From assembly GCF_024496245.1 (NCBI RefSeq), contig NZ_CP101740.1, positions 1,735,501 to 1,799,500 on the forward strand: 64,000 bases of DNA, written 5' to 3'. Below the pieces are notes generated by a model that saw nothing but the letters and a program-made list of their open reading frames with translations, searched no databases and was not told the origin of the DNA. A program made the translations under genes and the position numbers. Positions 1-8,748 of the stretch are shown here, piece by piece. How positions within the stretch are numbered: the stretch's first letter is position 1; each line of letters starts with the position of its first letter. The DNA comes from Sphingomonas qomolangmaensis. Its GTDB lineage: Bacteria > Pseudomonadota > Alphaproteobacteria > Sphingomonadales > Sphingomonadaceae.

Positions 1-1179
1 GCGCTCCGGCGCAGCGGGGCGCATCGGCGCGTTGCGGAGCGATCGTGCGATCGCCGCGCGCAGCGGCTTGGGCTCGAACGCGACATCATAGGGCAGGCCG
101 CGCGTGATCTCCTTGTCGGGGCGCGGCTCGAAGCTGCGCAGCCAGCTATATTTGTCGCTCATTCCCCAGGCGAGAATGTCGGTGAGCTGCGGATAGGACA
201 GCATCAGGTCGAGATAGGCGCCCGCGAAATCAGCAACCGCGCGGTCGCGCGTCGCGATGTCGGCAGGCAGCCCGCGGTCGCGCACGTCGAACTCGGTGAT
301 GCTCAGCCGATAGCCCATGCCGGTGACCTCGTTCAGGAACGTGCGCCACGCCGGGGTCAGCTGCCCCACCAGCGCCGCGATCGACGACGTCGGCTTGGAA
401 ATGCCGATATGCGACTGCACCCCCAGCGTATCGACCGGGGTGCCGCGCTTGCGCAGCCCTTCGAGCATCCGCAGCACGCCGCTGCGGTGCTTCTCGTTGC
501 CCGCCTCCCAGCTCATATAGTCGTTATACACCAGCTCGGCGTGCGGCGCCGCGGCGCGCGCGGTGCGGAAGGCATGGTCAAGCACATGGTCTGCTCCGCC
601 CATCGCCTTCGACAGCGATGTCTCGCGCATACCGCCGGTATCGGGATCGACCGCTTCGTTGACCACGTCATAGCTGTAGATCGCGGTGCCGTAGCGCGCG
701 GCGACGGTATCGATGTGCGCCGCCAGCAGCCGCTCCGCCTCCGCGGCGGGCTTGCTGCCGAAGTCATAGTCGTTGAGCCATTTCGGGAACCAGCGGCTGT
801 AATGCCACAACAGCGTATGCCCGCGCACCGGCATGCCCGCCGCCTTGGCATAGGCGATCATCGGATCGAGCCGGTCAAAGTCGAACGCGGTGGCGGAGGG
901 GCGCGTGCGCTGCCACTTCAGCTCGTTTTCGGGCACCAGCACGCCGCAATCGCGCTGCAGCAGCGCGGCAAAAGCGGGGTTGGCGAACGATCCGGCGTCG
1001 GCACCCGGCCGGCTCCACGCAAAGGCCGAACCGAAGCGAAGGTTCCGCGCCTTGGCGATCGCGTGCAGCCCCTCGCCCTCGGCCTGCGCGAACGCGACGG
1101 GGGGCAGCAAGGCGGTACCCGCGGCGGCGAGGCCGCCCCCAAGCAAGGTGCGGCGGTCGATCGGTACGTTGGTTTTCAT
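1..1179 (-). CDS. GH10 endo-1,4-beta-xylanase, C-terminus cut by window edge
   Basis: Retaining endoxylanase that cleaves the beta-1,4-xylan backbone, exported to the periplasm or cell surface. Translating the minus strand from the ATG at 1177-1179 gives an open frame running off the window; the 393 residues present are close to full GH10 domain length. Residues 1-33 look like a twin-arginine signal (RRTLLGG, then an Ala-rich stretch ending AFAQA). The GH10 acid/base lies in DVVNEAVD (Glu175) and the nucleophile in ITEFDVR (Glu296). An operator-like palindrome sits 121 bp upstream, and the divergent neighbour is a GH43 enzyme, so it opens a xylan-degradation cluster. Family assignment is firm; only the last few residues are missing. 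Confidence 0.93.
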   Translation of the reverse strand, partial: MKTNVPIDRRTLLGGGLAAAGTALLPPVAFAQAEGEGLHAIAKARNLRFGSAFAWSRPGADAGSFANPAFAALLQRDCGVLVPENELKWQRTRPSATAFDFDRLDPMIAYAKAAGMPVRGHTLLWHYSRWFPKWLNDYDFGSKPAAEAERLLAAHIDTVAARYGTAIYSYDVVNEAVDPDTGGMRETSLSKAMGGADHVLDHAFRTARAAAPHAELVYNDYMSWEAGNEKHRSGVLRMLEGLRKRGTPVDTLGVQSHIGISKPTSSIAALVGQLTPAWRTFLNEVTGMGYRLSITEFDVRDRGLPADIATRDRAVADFAGAYLDLMLSYPQLTDILAWGMSDKYSWLRSFEPRPDKEITRGLPYDVAFEPKPLRAAIARSLRNAPMRPAAPER

Positions 1180-1299
1180 GGGGTCCTCGCTCTGGCAGGG
1201 CGTAAAGGTCGGTGGCGGGATCGCGCGGGATCGGTCTGGATGCTGCGATCCTTATGCTGCGCTCGCACCGGCGGGTGGGAAGGCCGATTTCCGCCGGGT

Positions 1300-1313
1300 T
1301 GATAGCGATATCA
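1300..1313. promoter_or_regulatory. LacI-type operator upstream of GH10
   Basis: TGATAGCGATATCA, 13 of 14 bases matching the perfect palindrome at 7444-7457 and 15546-15559. It lies 121 bp upstream of the GH10 start. It is probably bound by the LacI-family regulator at 7548-8603. Confidence 0.7.
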
Positions 1314-1469
1314 TGCCCCGCCTGCGCCCATTGTCAATCAAGGAGCCACGGGGCGCCCAGGCAACTTTGTTGCGCAGCATGATACGGCGCGAGCCGGCGC
1401 AACGGTCCGCAATCCCGAACGGCAGCCGTCGATTTTTCCTTTTCCCCCTAGCGCCGCCCCCCTTCGACA

Positions 1470-1483
1470 CGGTAGCGCTATCA
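1470..1483. promoter_or_regulatory. LacI-type operator upstream of GH43
   Basis: CGGTAGCGCTATCA, 12 of 14 matches to the island consensus TGATAGCGCTATCA. It ends 31 bp before the GH43 start codon, a position suited to blocking transcription of the GH43-GH9 pair. Confidence 0.72.
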
Positions 1484-1514
1484 ACGGCCACCAAGAGCCG
1501 ACAGGGAGAGACTG

Positions 1515-3215
1515 ATGCGATCGATTGCCCCCATGTTCGCGGCAATGCTGCTGGCCACCACCGCACCCGGCGTTGCGCAGCAGGCGCCCGGCACCGCCAG
1601 CTTCGACTGGTTCGACTATCGCGGCAGCGATCCGATCGACAGCGTCGTCCGCCCCGGTCCCGGCGACTATCGCAACCCGATCCTGCAGGGCTTCTACCCC
1701 GATCCCAGCATCACCCGCGTCGGCGAAGATTATTATCTGGTCACCTCGACCTTCAGCTATTTCCCCGGGATTCCGATCTGGCACAGCCGCGATCTGGTCA
1801 ACTGGACGCAAATCGGCAACGCGATCGACCGCCCCGATCAGCTCGATTTCAAGCAGCTCGGCCTGTCGCGCGGCGTCTTCGCCCCCGCGATCGAGCATCG
1901 CGACGGGATTTTCTACATCCTGAACACCTGCGTCGATTGCGGCGGCAACTTCCTGGTGACCGCGACCGACCCCAAGGGGCCGTGGAGCGATCCGGTCTGG
2001 CTGCCCGACCTCGAAGGCGCGATCGATCCGTCGTTGTTCTTCGAGGACGACGGCACCGCGTGGATCCTCAACAACGGCCCGCCGATCGGCGAACCCCGCT
2101 ATCAGGGGCATCGCGCGATCTGGATCCAGCGCTTCGATGCCAAGACCAACAAGACCTTCGGCCCGCGCAAGATGCTGGTCGATGGCGGCGTCGACCCGTC
2201 GAAGAACCCGATCTGGATCGAAGGGCCGCATCTGATCCAGAAGGACGGCTGGTATTACCTCACCTGCGCCGAGGGCGGCACCGCGGAGGCGCATAGCCAG
2301 GTCGTGCTGCGCAGCCGCAGCCCCGATGGCCCCTTCACCCCCAACCCCGCCAACCCGTTCCTGACTCAGCGCGGGCTTCCCGCCGATCGCGCCAACCCGA
2401 TCACCTCGGCGGGCCATGCCGATCTGGTCCAGCTGCCCAACGGCGACTGGTGGGCGACCTTTCTGGCGGTGCGTCCCTATGAGGGCGATTTCTACAATAC
2501 CGGGCGCGAAACCTTCCTGATGCCGGTGACCTGGGAAAACGGCTGGCCGAGCATCACCAAGCCCGGCGAAGTCCTGCCCTACACCCACGCCCGCCCCGCG
2601 CTGCCGCCGCAGCCCAAGCCAGCATTGCCGACCAACGGCGCGTTCGGCGTGCTCGAACAGTTCGATGCCGCCAAGCTCGGGCCGCAATGGATGATGATGC
2701 GCAACCCGCGCGAACAATGGCACCGGCTGGAAGGCGGCGCGCTTCACCTGCGCGCGCGGCCCGAGACGCTGGGCGACAACGCCAACCCCTCGTTCCTGGC
2801 GCGGCGCCAGCAGCATCGCGACGCCACCGCGACCACCGTCGTCCGCTTCGCGCCGACGCGTGACGGCGAAGCGGCCGGGCTCGTCGCGCTGCAGAGCGAT
2901 GATTATTGGTACGCGCTGGTGGTCGCGCGCGAGGGGGGCAAGCAGGTGCTGCGGCTCGACCAGCGCGCGGGCGACGCCGATCCCAAAGCGGGCAAGACGA
3001 TCGCCAGCGTTCCCTTCACCGGCACCCCCGGCCACCCGGTCGAACTCAAGATCACCGCGCGCGGCGACCGCTACGACTTCGCCTACGCCGCCAAGCCCGG
3101 CGAATGGCAGATTCTCGCCGAGGGCCGCGACGGTAAGATGCTGAGCACCAAGACCGCGGGCGGCTTCGTCGGCGCGGTGTTCGGCCCCTATGCCACCACC
3201 GGAGCCAAGCGGTGA
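1515..3215 (+). CDS. GH43 beta-xylosidase / arabinofuranosidase-type enzyme
   Basis: Inverting glycosidase likely to act on xylo-oligosaccharides or arabinoxylan side chains. An N-terminal signal peptide (about residues 1-21, ending GVAQQ) predicts export. The five-bladed propeller spans about residues 50-350 and shows the three GH43 catalytic carboxylates: Asp63 in GFYPDPSI, Asp171 in AIDPSLFF and Glu236 in WIEGPHL. A beta-sandwich C-terminal domain follows (about 375-566), the usual XynB-like two-domain layout. The start ATG is preceded by GGGAGAG. It overlaps the next gene by 4 bp (GTGA), so the two are translationally coupled. Which linkage it cleaves cannot be read from sequence. Confidence 0.9.
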   Translation: MRSIAPMFAAMLLATTAPGVAQQAPGTASFDWFDYRGSDPIDSVVRPGPGDYRNPILQGFYPDPSITRVGEDYYLVTSTFSYFPGIPIWHSRDLVNWTQIGNAIDRPDQLDFKQLGLSRGVFAPAIEHRDGIFYILNTCVDCGGNFLVTATDPKGPWSDPVWLPDLEGAIDPSLFFEDDGTAWILNNGPPIGEPRYQGHRAIWIQRFDAKTNKTFGPRKMLVDGGVDPSKNPIWIEGPHLIQKDGWYYLTCAEGGTAEAHSQVVLRSRSPDGPFTPNPANPFLTQRGLPADRANPITSAGHADLVQLPNGDWWATFLAVRPYEGDFYNTGRETFLMPVTWENGWPSITKPGEVLPYTHARPALPPQPKPALPTNGAFGVLEQFDAAKLGPQWMMMRNPREQWHRLEGGALHLRARPETLGDNANPSFLARRQQHRDATATTVVRFAPTRDGEAAGLVALQSDDYWYALVVAREGGKQVLRLDQRAGDADPKAGKTIASVPFTGTPGHPVELKITARGDRYDFAYAAKPGEWQILAEGRDGKMLSTKTAGGFVGAVFGPYATTGAKR

Positions 3216-4972
3216 AGGCCGCCCTGCTGCTGCTCGCAGCGCAGGGCGAGCTCGCGATCGACGTCAACCAGGTCGGCTTCGCCCCCGACGCGCCCAAGCT
3301 GGCGATCGCGCGGACGCCCGATGCGGCGCCGCGCGACTGGCGGATCGAGGACGCCGCGGGCAAGACCATGTTGTCGGGCAAGACCACGCCCTTGCCCGCC
3401 GACCCGCGCGCCGGCGGGCACCAGCAGGCGATCGACCTGTCGGCGCTGACCGATCCCGGCAAGGGCTACCGCATCCGCATCGGTGAGGCCGCCAGCGCGG
3501 CTTTCTCGGTCGCGCCGCAGCCCTATCGCGTACTCGCCAGCGATGCGCTCGCCTTCTTCTACCACCAGCGTGCGGGCACGCCGATCCTCGCGCGCCATGC
3601 CGGCGGCGCGCAATGGGCACGCCCCGCCGCGCATGTCGGCGAGCGGGTCACCTGCTTCGCGGGCAAGGACCAGCGCGGGAATGTCTGGCCCGGCTGCGAA
3701 CACACGCTCGACGTCACCGGCGGCTGGTATGACGCGGGCGATCACGGAAAATATGTCGTCAATGGCGGCATCGCGACCTGGACGCTGCTCAACCTGCACG
3801 AATGGACCGGCGGCGCCGCCTTCCCCGATGGCGCGCAGTCGATGCCCGAAGCGGGCAACCGCGTTTCCGACCTGCTCGACGAAGCGCGCTACGAAGTCGG
3901 GTTCCTGCTGGCGATGCAGGTGCCGCGGGGCAAGACGATGCAATTGCCCGTCGGCCAGAACGACCCTGCAAAGCCGCTGACCTTTACCGCGGTCGATGCC
4001 GGCGGGATGGCGCATCACAAGGTCGCCGACGAGCGCTGGACCAGCATCCCGATGCGCCCCGATCGCGATCCCGTAACCCGCCGCCTCTACCCGCCGAGCA
4101 CCGCAGCGACGCTCAACCTTGCCGCGGTCGCGGCGCAGGCGGCGCGGATCTGGCGAACGATCGACCCGGCGTTCGCCAAAAAATGCCTCGACGCCGCGAC
4201 CGCCGCCTGGGCGGCCGCGCAGCGTAATCCACAGCTGTTCGCGGTCGGCGATTTCACCGGTTCGGGCGGCTATGGCGATCGCGACGTGTCCGACGAATCC
4301 TTTTGGGCCGCCGCCGAACTCTACGCGACCACCGGCGATCCGCGCTTCGCCGCCGCGGTCGATGCATCGCCGCACGCCGGCCGGCTCGGCGGCGAGCCGA
4401 GCTGGGCGTCGGTCGCGGCACTCGGCCATGCGACCCTCGCGATCGGCAGCGATTGGCAGCGGCGCGACCGTTCGCGCGCGCTGATCGTCGAGGCCGCCGA
4501 CCGGTTCGAACGCGAACGCCGCGACGTCGCCTATCGCATCCCCTTCGCCAGCGAACGCTATGTCTGGGGATCGACCAGCAATTTGCTCAGCCGCGCGATG
4601 CTGCTGCGGATGGCGCAGCGCTGGGCCGGCGAGGCGCGCTTCGGCGCGGCGGCGGGCGATGCGCTCGATTACATCCTCGGGCGCAACCCGATGGGGACGT
4701 CCTATGTCAGCGGCCATGGCGAGCGCGCGCTCCAGAACCCGCACCACCGCTTCTGGGCGCGCCAGGCCGACCCCGCCTATCCCGGCCCGCCGCCGGGCGC
4801 GCTGTCGGGTGGCCCCAACAACAGCAATATGGGCGATCCGGTTGCCGAAAAGCTCAAGGGCAAATGCGCGCCGCAGCGCTGCTGGGTCGACGATATCGGC
4901 GCGTTCACGATGAACGAAGTCGCGATCAACTGGAACGCGCCGTTGGTGTGGGTCGCGACTACCGCACCGTAA
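3212..4972 (+). CDS. GH9-family glycoside hydrolase
   Basis: Glycosidase with the GH9 layout: an N-terminal Ig-like (CelD_N) domain at about residues 12-105, then an (alpha/alpha)6 barrel. The general-base aspartates are in WYDAGDHGKYV (Asp174, Asp177), and the C-terminal acid is in MNEVAINWNAP (Glu569). A GH9 histidine motif is present as ALQNPHHRFWARQ. Translation starts at a GTG that overlaps the GH43 stop. The N-terminus is short and hydrophobic (MKAALLLLAAQG), a weak export signal. GH9 members are mostly endoglucanases, but coupling to a beta-xylosidase gene inside a xylan cluster suggests another beta-1,4-linked substrate or an exo-acting role. Its 3' end overlaps the convergent GH3 gene by 14 bp. 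Confidence 0.85.
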   Translation: MKAALLLLAAQGELAIDVNQVGFAPDAPKLAIARTPDAAPRDWRIEDAAGKTMLSGKTTPLPADPRAGGHQQAIDLSALTDPGKGYRIRIGEAASAAFSVAPQPYRVLASDALAFFYHQRAGTPILARHAGGAQWARPAAHVGERVTCFAGKDQRGNVWPGCEHTLDVTGGWYDAGDHGKYVVNGGIATWTLLNLHEWTGGAAFPDGAQSMPEAGNRVSDLLDEARYEVGFLLAMQVPRGKTMQLPVGQNDPAKPLTFTAVDAGGMAHHKVADERWTSIPMRPDRDPVTRRLYPPSTAATLNLAAVAAQAARIWRTIDPAFAKKCLDAATAAWAAAQRNPQLFAVGDFTGSGGYGDRDVSDESFWAAAELYATTGDPRFAAAVDASPHAGRLGGEPSWASVAALGHATLAIGSDWQRRDRSRALIVEAADRFERERRDVAYRIPFASERYVWGSTSNLLSRAMLLRMAQRWAGEARFGAAAGDALDYILGRNPMGTSYVSGHGERALQNPHHRFWARQADPAYPGPPPGALSGGPNNSNMGDPVAEKLKGKCAPQRCWVDDIGAFTMNEVAINWNAPLVWVATTAP

Positions 4973-7388
4973 GCTTCGCGCTCTTCAGATCGACCGAGTT
5001 CGGCCCCGCCGAGATCGTGAAGGTCCCCGGCTCTACTTCGCGCTCCATCTGCTGGTTCCAGATTGCGAGGTCGGCGGGCTTTAGCTCGAACCGCACCGTC
5101 CTCCGCTCTCCGGCTTTCAACGTTACCCGCTGAAAGCCCTTGAGCTCCTGCACCGGCCGGGTAACGCTCGCCTCGTCGTCGCGGACATAGAGCTGGACGA
5201 CCTCGTCGCCGGTCCGGCGCCCGGTATTCTGCACCTCGACCTCGACCCGCGCGGTGTCGCCGGCGCCGATCCGCGGCGTCACGATCCTGGGCGCGCCGAC
5301 GGTGAAGCTGGTATAGCTGAGGCCATAGCCGAACGGGTATAGCGGCTTGGTGGTGTCCAACAGATAGCCGCGCCGCGCCGATGGCTTGTAGTTGTAGAAA
5401 TTGGGCAGCTGGCCGACATTGCGCGCTATCGACACCGGCAGCTTGCCGCCCGGATTGACCCGCCCGAAGATCACGTCGGCGGCGGCGGCACCGGTCTGCT
5501 CGCCCATATACCAGCCCTCGATCAGCGCGGGCGCGGCCTCGGACAGATAGTTGGTCGACAGCGGCCGCCCGTTGAGCAGCAACACCACCACCGGCTTGCC
5601 GAGCGCGAAGATCCGCCGCGCGAGCTCGTTCTGCGGCCCGATCAGGTCGAGCGAGGTCCGGTCGCCGAGATGGGCGTCGGCCCAGGCCTCGCGGCTCAAT
5701 TGCTCGTTGTCGCCGAGCACCATGACGATCACGTCGGCATTGCGCGCGGTCGCGACCGCCTCGTCGGCGAGCTTGGCGTTCACTTCGGGCTCGACCAGAT
5801 CGACCGCATCGGCCGACCAGGAGCGGCTCTTGGTCAGCCGAACCCCCTCGGCATAATCGACCGCGAACTTGCCCTGCCCTTCGGCGCGCATCCCGTCGAG
5901 GACGCTCACCACCTTGGCCGGCACCTCCGAATAGCCGCCCAGCGGCGTGTCGTTGGCATGGGTGCCGATCACCGCCATCCGCTTGATCTTGGTCGCGTCG
6001 AGCGGCAGCACGCCCTTGTCGTTCTTCAGCAGCACCATCGCGCGCTGCGCCGCCTCGCGCGCCAGCGCCACCGCGTCGGGGGTGTTGACCTTCGCCGCCG
6101 CCGCATTGGCGTCGACATAGGGATTCTCGAACAGCCCCGCCTGGAACTTCATCGTCAGGATACGGCGGACCGCGGTGTCGATCTGCTCCTGCGTGACCTT
6201 GCCCGCCTTGAGCAATTCGGGAAGCTTGGTGAAGCCTTCGCCATCGGGGGTTTCGATATCGACCCCGGCATCGAGCGCGCGTGCCGCGGCATCGCCGATG
6301 TCGCTGAACATCTTGTGCCGGGTCACCATCTCGCGGATCGCGAAATAGTCGCTGACCACCAGCCCCTGGAACCCCCATTCCTTGCGCAGCACGTCGCCCA
6401 GCAGCCATTTGTTGCCGTGGCTGGGGATGCCGTCGATCTCGTTATACGACGCCATCACCGACATCACCGGCAATTCCTTCACCGCGCGCTCGAACGGCGG
6501 GAAGAAATTCTCGCGCAGCGTGCGCTCGGAAATATTGGCAGGCGCGATGTTGGTGCCGCCCTCGGGCTGGCCGTGCCCGGTCATGTGCTTGAGCGTCACG
6601 AACACCTTGCTGGGCGCCAGCGGCAGCGTCGTCCCCTGGAATCCGCGGATCGCCGCGAGCCCCATCTCGCTCACCAGATGCGGGTCCTCGCCATAGGTTT
6701 CCTCGATCCGCCCCCAGCGCGGATCGCGCGCGACATCGACCACGGGTGCCAGCGCCAGCTGCGCGCCGACCGCGCGCATCTCGCGCGCCGCGACGCCGAA
6801 GATGCGCTCGACCAAGGCGGGGTCGAAGCTGCTGGCTAGCCCGATCGACTGCGGGAAGCTGGTGGCGCCCGGCGCGACATAGCCATGCAACGCCTCTTCG
6901 TGGAAGATCATCGGGATTCCCAGCCGGGTCTGTTCGACCGCCCAACGCTGCGCAGCATTCACATAGGCCGCGGTTTCGGCGGGGCTGCGGTTGCTGGCCC
7001 CCGCGGCGGCACCGGCGGCACCCGCGCCGCCCTGCGCCGCGACCTTCACGCCGCGCCGGTCATAGGGACGCGCGATCTGGCCGATGCCGTTGGGGAAGGA
7101 CTTCGCCGCGATCTCGGGCGAAAACACCCCGGTCGCGGTCTGGATCTTGGCCTTGCCCTCCCAGATCGTCACCATCTGCGCGACCTTTTCCTCGAGCGTC
7201 ATCCGCTTGAGCAGGTCCTCGACCCGCGCAGGGATCGGCTGGCGCGCGTCCTTGTACAGCGGCGCATCGGCGGGGGCCCGCGTTTGCGCGGCGAGCTGCG
7301 GTGCCTGGATCGCGGCGGTGGCGGTGCCCAGCACCAGCGTGGCGATCGCCAGCCGGCGACCCGCGCGCTTCGTCGCTCGATTATCCAT
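4959..7388 (-). CDS. GH3 beta-glucosidase/beta-xylosidase
   Basis: Retaining exo-glycosidase releasing terminal xylose or glucose. After a signal peptide (about residues 1-35, ending LAAQT) come the TIM-barrel domain, an alpha/beta sandwich and a C-terminal fibronectin-III-like domain (about 700-809). The nucleophile is Asp347 in LVVSDYFAI, and the KHMTGHG and RDPRWGR substrate-loop motifs are present. The 809-residue length fits three-domain GH3 enzymes. A Gly/Ala-rich insertion (about residues 117-132) sits in the barrel. It is divergent from the LacI regulator, and a perfect operator lies 56 bp upstream. Beta-xylosidase is favoured from context; the sequence alone does not exclude beta-glucosidase. 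Confidence 0.9.
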   Translation of the reverse strand: MDNRATKRAGRRLAIATLVLGTATAAIQAPQLAAQTRAPADAPLYKDARQPIPARVEDLLKRMTLEEKVAQMVTIWEGKAKIQTATGVFSPEIAAKSFPNGIGQIARPYDRRGVKVAAQGGAGAAGAAAGASNRSPAETAAYVNAAQRWAVEQTRLGIPMIFHEEALHGYVAPGATSFPQSIGLASSFDPALVERIFGVAAREMRAVGAQLALAPVVDVARDPRWGRIEETYGEDPHLVSEMGLAAIRGFQGTTLPLAPSKVFVTLKHMTGHGQPEGGTNIAPANISERTLRENFFPPFERAVKELPVMSVMASYNEIDGIPSHGNKWLLGDVLRKEWGFQGLVVSDYFAIREMVTRHKMFSDIGDAAARALDAGVDIETPDGEGFTKLPELLKAGKVTQEQIDTAVRRILTMKFQAGLFENPYVDANAAAAKVNTPDAVALAREAAQRAMVLLKNDKGVLPLDATKIKRMAVIGTHANDTPLGGYSEVPAKVVSVLDGMRAEGQGKFAVDYAEGVRLTKSRSWSADAVDLVEPEVNAKLADEAVATARNADVIVMVLGDNEQLSREAWADAHLGDRTSLDLIGPQNELARRIFALGKPVVVLLLNGRPLSTNYLSEAAPALIEGWYMGEQTGAAAADVIFGRVNPGGKLPVSIARNVGQLPNFYNYKPSARRGYLLDTTKPLYPFGYGLSYTSFTVGAPRIVTPRIGAGDTARVEVEVQNTGRRTGDEVVQLYVRDDEASVTRPVQELKGFQRVTLKAGERRTVRFELKPADLAIWNQQMEREVEPGTFTISAGPNSVDLKSAKLTVR

Positions 7389-7443
7389 GACGCAACTCTC
7401 CCATTTACACCGCCGATCGCGTAGAAGGCGATCCTGTCGTTTG

Positions 7444-7457
7444 TGATAGCGCTATCA
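7444..7457. promoter_or_regulatory. Perfect LacI-type operator between GH3 and LacI genes
   Basis: TGATAGCGCTATCA, a perfect 14-bp palindrome extending to 16 bp (GTGATAGCGCTATCAC, 7443-7458). It lies 56 bp upstream of the GH3 start and 90 bp upstream of the lacI-type start. One site could therefore control GH3 and autoregulate the regulator. Confidence 0.82.
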
Positions 7458-7547
7458 CGGATAGGCGAAGCGCAAGTTTGGCGTCAATGCCGGCGGCGAT
7501 TTGCCAAGTCGCGAAAGGCGCAATAACCCTGCGACTGGGGAGAGACG

Positions 7548-8603
7548 ATGCGATCGACACGGCGGGGGCAAGGCGGAATCACGGTTCAGGACGTGGCGCG
7601 GGAGGCCGGGGTTTCGGCGATGACGGTCTCGCGCGTCGTCAATGGCGGCACCAATGTCCGCGAGAGCACGCGCGTCGCGGTGCTCGAGACGATCGACAAG
7701 CTGCAATATAGACCTAACGCCGCGGCGCGGACGCTGGCGGCGGGCGATGCGACGCAGATCGGGCTGCTTTATTCGAACCCTTCGGCGGCCTATCTCAGCC
7801 AGTTCCTGATCGGTGCATTGGCGGGCGCGCGCCGCGCGGGCTGCCATCTGGTGCTCGAACCGTGCGAGGGCGACAGCGCCGAGGAACAGGCCGAAGCGAC
7901 CCGCATCTTCGCCAGTACCCAGGTGCAGGGCGTGATCCTGCCGCCGCCGCTGTCCGAATCGGCGGCGGTCCGTGCCGAGCTCGAGGCCGCGGGCATTCCC
8001 GCGGTCTCGGTCGCGATGGGACGCCCCAGTTCGGGCAGCTTGAGTGTTCGGATCAACGATTTCGACGGCGCGGTCGCGGTGACGCAGCATCTGCTCGACC
8101 TTGGCCACACCGACATCGCCTTCATCCGCGGCCATCCCAACCAGGTCGCCAGCGCCGAGCGCTATCGCGGCTTCGCCTGGGCGCTCGAACGCGCGGGCCT
8201 CGATCCCGCGGCGATGCAGGTCGAACAGGGCTTCTTCACCTTCCGATCGGGGATGACCGCCGCCGAATCGATCCTGGCGCGCCAGCCACGCCCGACCGCG
8301 ATCTTCGCAAGCAACGACGACATGGCCGCCGCCGCGGTGGGCGTCGCGCACCGCTTGGGGCTGCAGGTGCCGCGCGACCTCAGCATCGCCGGATTCGACG
8401 ATACCGCGCTCGCCACCAACATCTGGCCCGAGCTGACCACCGTCCGCCAGCCGATCGCGCGGATGGCCGAAATGGCGGTGACGATGCTGCTGAACCGCTT
8501 GCGCACCCGCGGCGGGGTAGCGGGCGACGACACGCTCGAACACATCCTGCCGCACGAGCTGGTCCTGCGCGAATCGACCGCGCCGCCGCCGGCCAAGCGC
8601 TGA
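7548..8603 (+). CDS. LacI-family transcriptional regulator of the xylan/xylose island
   Basis: DNA-binding repressor. The N-terminal LacI helix-turn-helix is clear: TVQDVAREAGVSAMTVSRVV at about residues 12-31, followed by the hinge helix YRPNAAARTLA (about 54-64). The periplasmic-binding-protein-like sensor domain fills residues 68-345, with the usual FASNDDMA and GFDDT blocks. The length of 351 aa is typical. The start has GGGAGAG upstream. Matching palindromes lie in front of GH10, GH43, GH3/lacI, xylX, GH67/manD and the TonB receptor, so it is likely the island-wide repressor. The effector is presumably xylose or a xylo-oligosaccharide or uronate derivative; I cannot tell which. Confidence 0.9.
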   Translation: MRSTRRGQGGITVQDVAREAGVSAMTVSRVVNGGTNVRESTRVAVLETIDKLQYRPNAAARTLAAGDATQIGLLYSNPSAAYLSQFLIGALAGARRAGCHLVLEPCEGDSAEEQAEATRIFASTQVQGVILPPPLSESAAVRAELEAAGIPAVSVAMGRPSSGSLSVRINDFDGAVAVTQHLLDLGHTDIAFIRGHPNQVASAERYRGFAWALERAGLDPAAMQVEQGFFTFRSGMTAAESILARQPRPTAIFASNDDMAAAAVGVAHRLGLQVPRDLSIAGFDDTALATNIWPELTTVRQPIARMAEMAVTMLLNRLRTRGGVAGDDTLEHILPHELVLRESTAPPPAKR

Positions 8604-8697
8604 ACGCCCGCCCCGCGGGGTCGCTTGCGGAAAGGCTTGGCGCGGGGAATTGGCGCGGCTAACAGTCGCTTGCAATCGGCGGGCATTTGCGCTCTTT

Positions 8698-8711
8698 GGT
8701 TACCGCTAACA
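8698..8711. promoter_or_regulatory. Divergent operator-like palindrome upstream of xylE-type gene
   Basis: GGTTACCGCTAACA, with 10 of 14 matches to the island operator and a GTTA...TAAC dyad. It lies 37 bp upstream of the symporter start, the same relative position as the strong sites. It may be a weaker site for the same LacI protein or a site for a paralogue. Confidence 0.45.
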
Positions 8712-8748
8712 CACGAGGCGCAGCGAGCGCACGATTTCAGGAGCAGGC

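Larger units (their letters stand above)
1180..1514. other. Divergent intergenic region GH10/GH43
   Basis: This 335-bp gene-free stretch separates the divergent GH10 and GH43 genes. It holds two operator-like palindromes (1300-1313 and 1470-1483), one near each gene. I see no convincing small ORF or RNA. Promoter boxes could not be assigned with confidence. Confidence 0.6.

Noticed and set aside
1338..3035. Long minus-strand ORF opposite the GH43 gene
   Set aside because: It is a GC-bias shadow of a real gene; its translation is Arg/Ala/Gly-rich with no family motif, and the plus strand carries intact GH43 catalytic residues.
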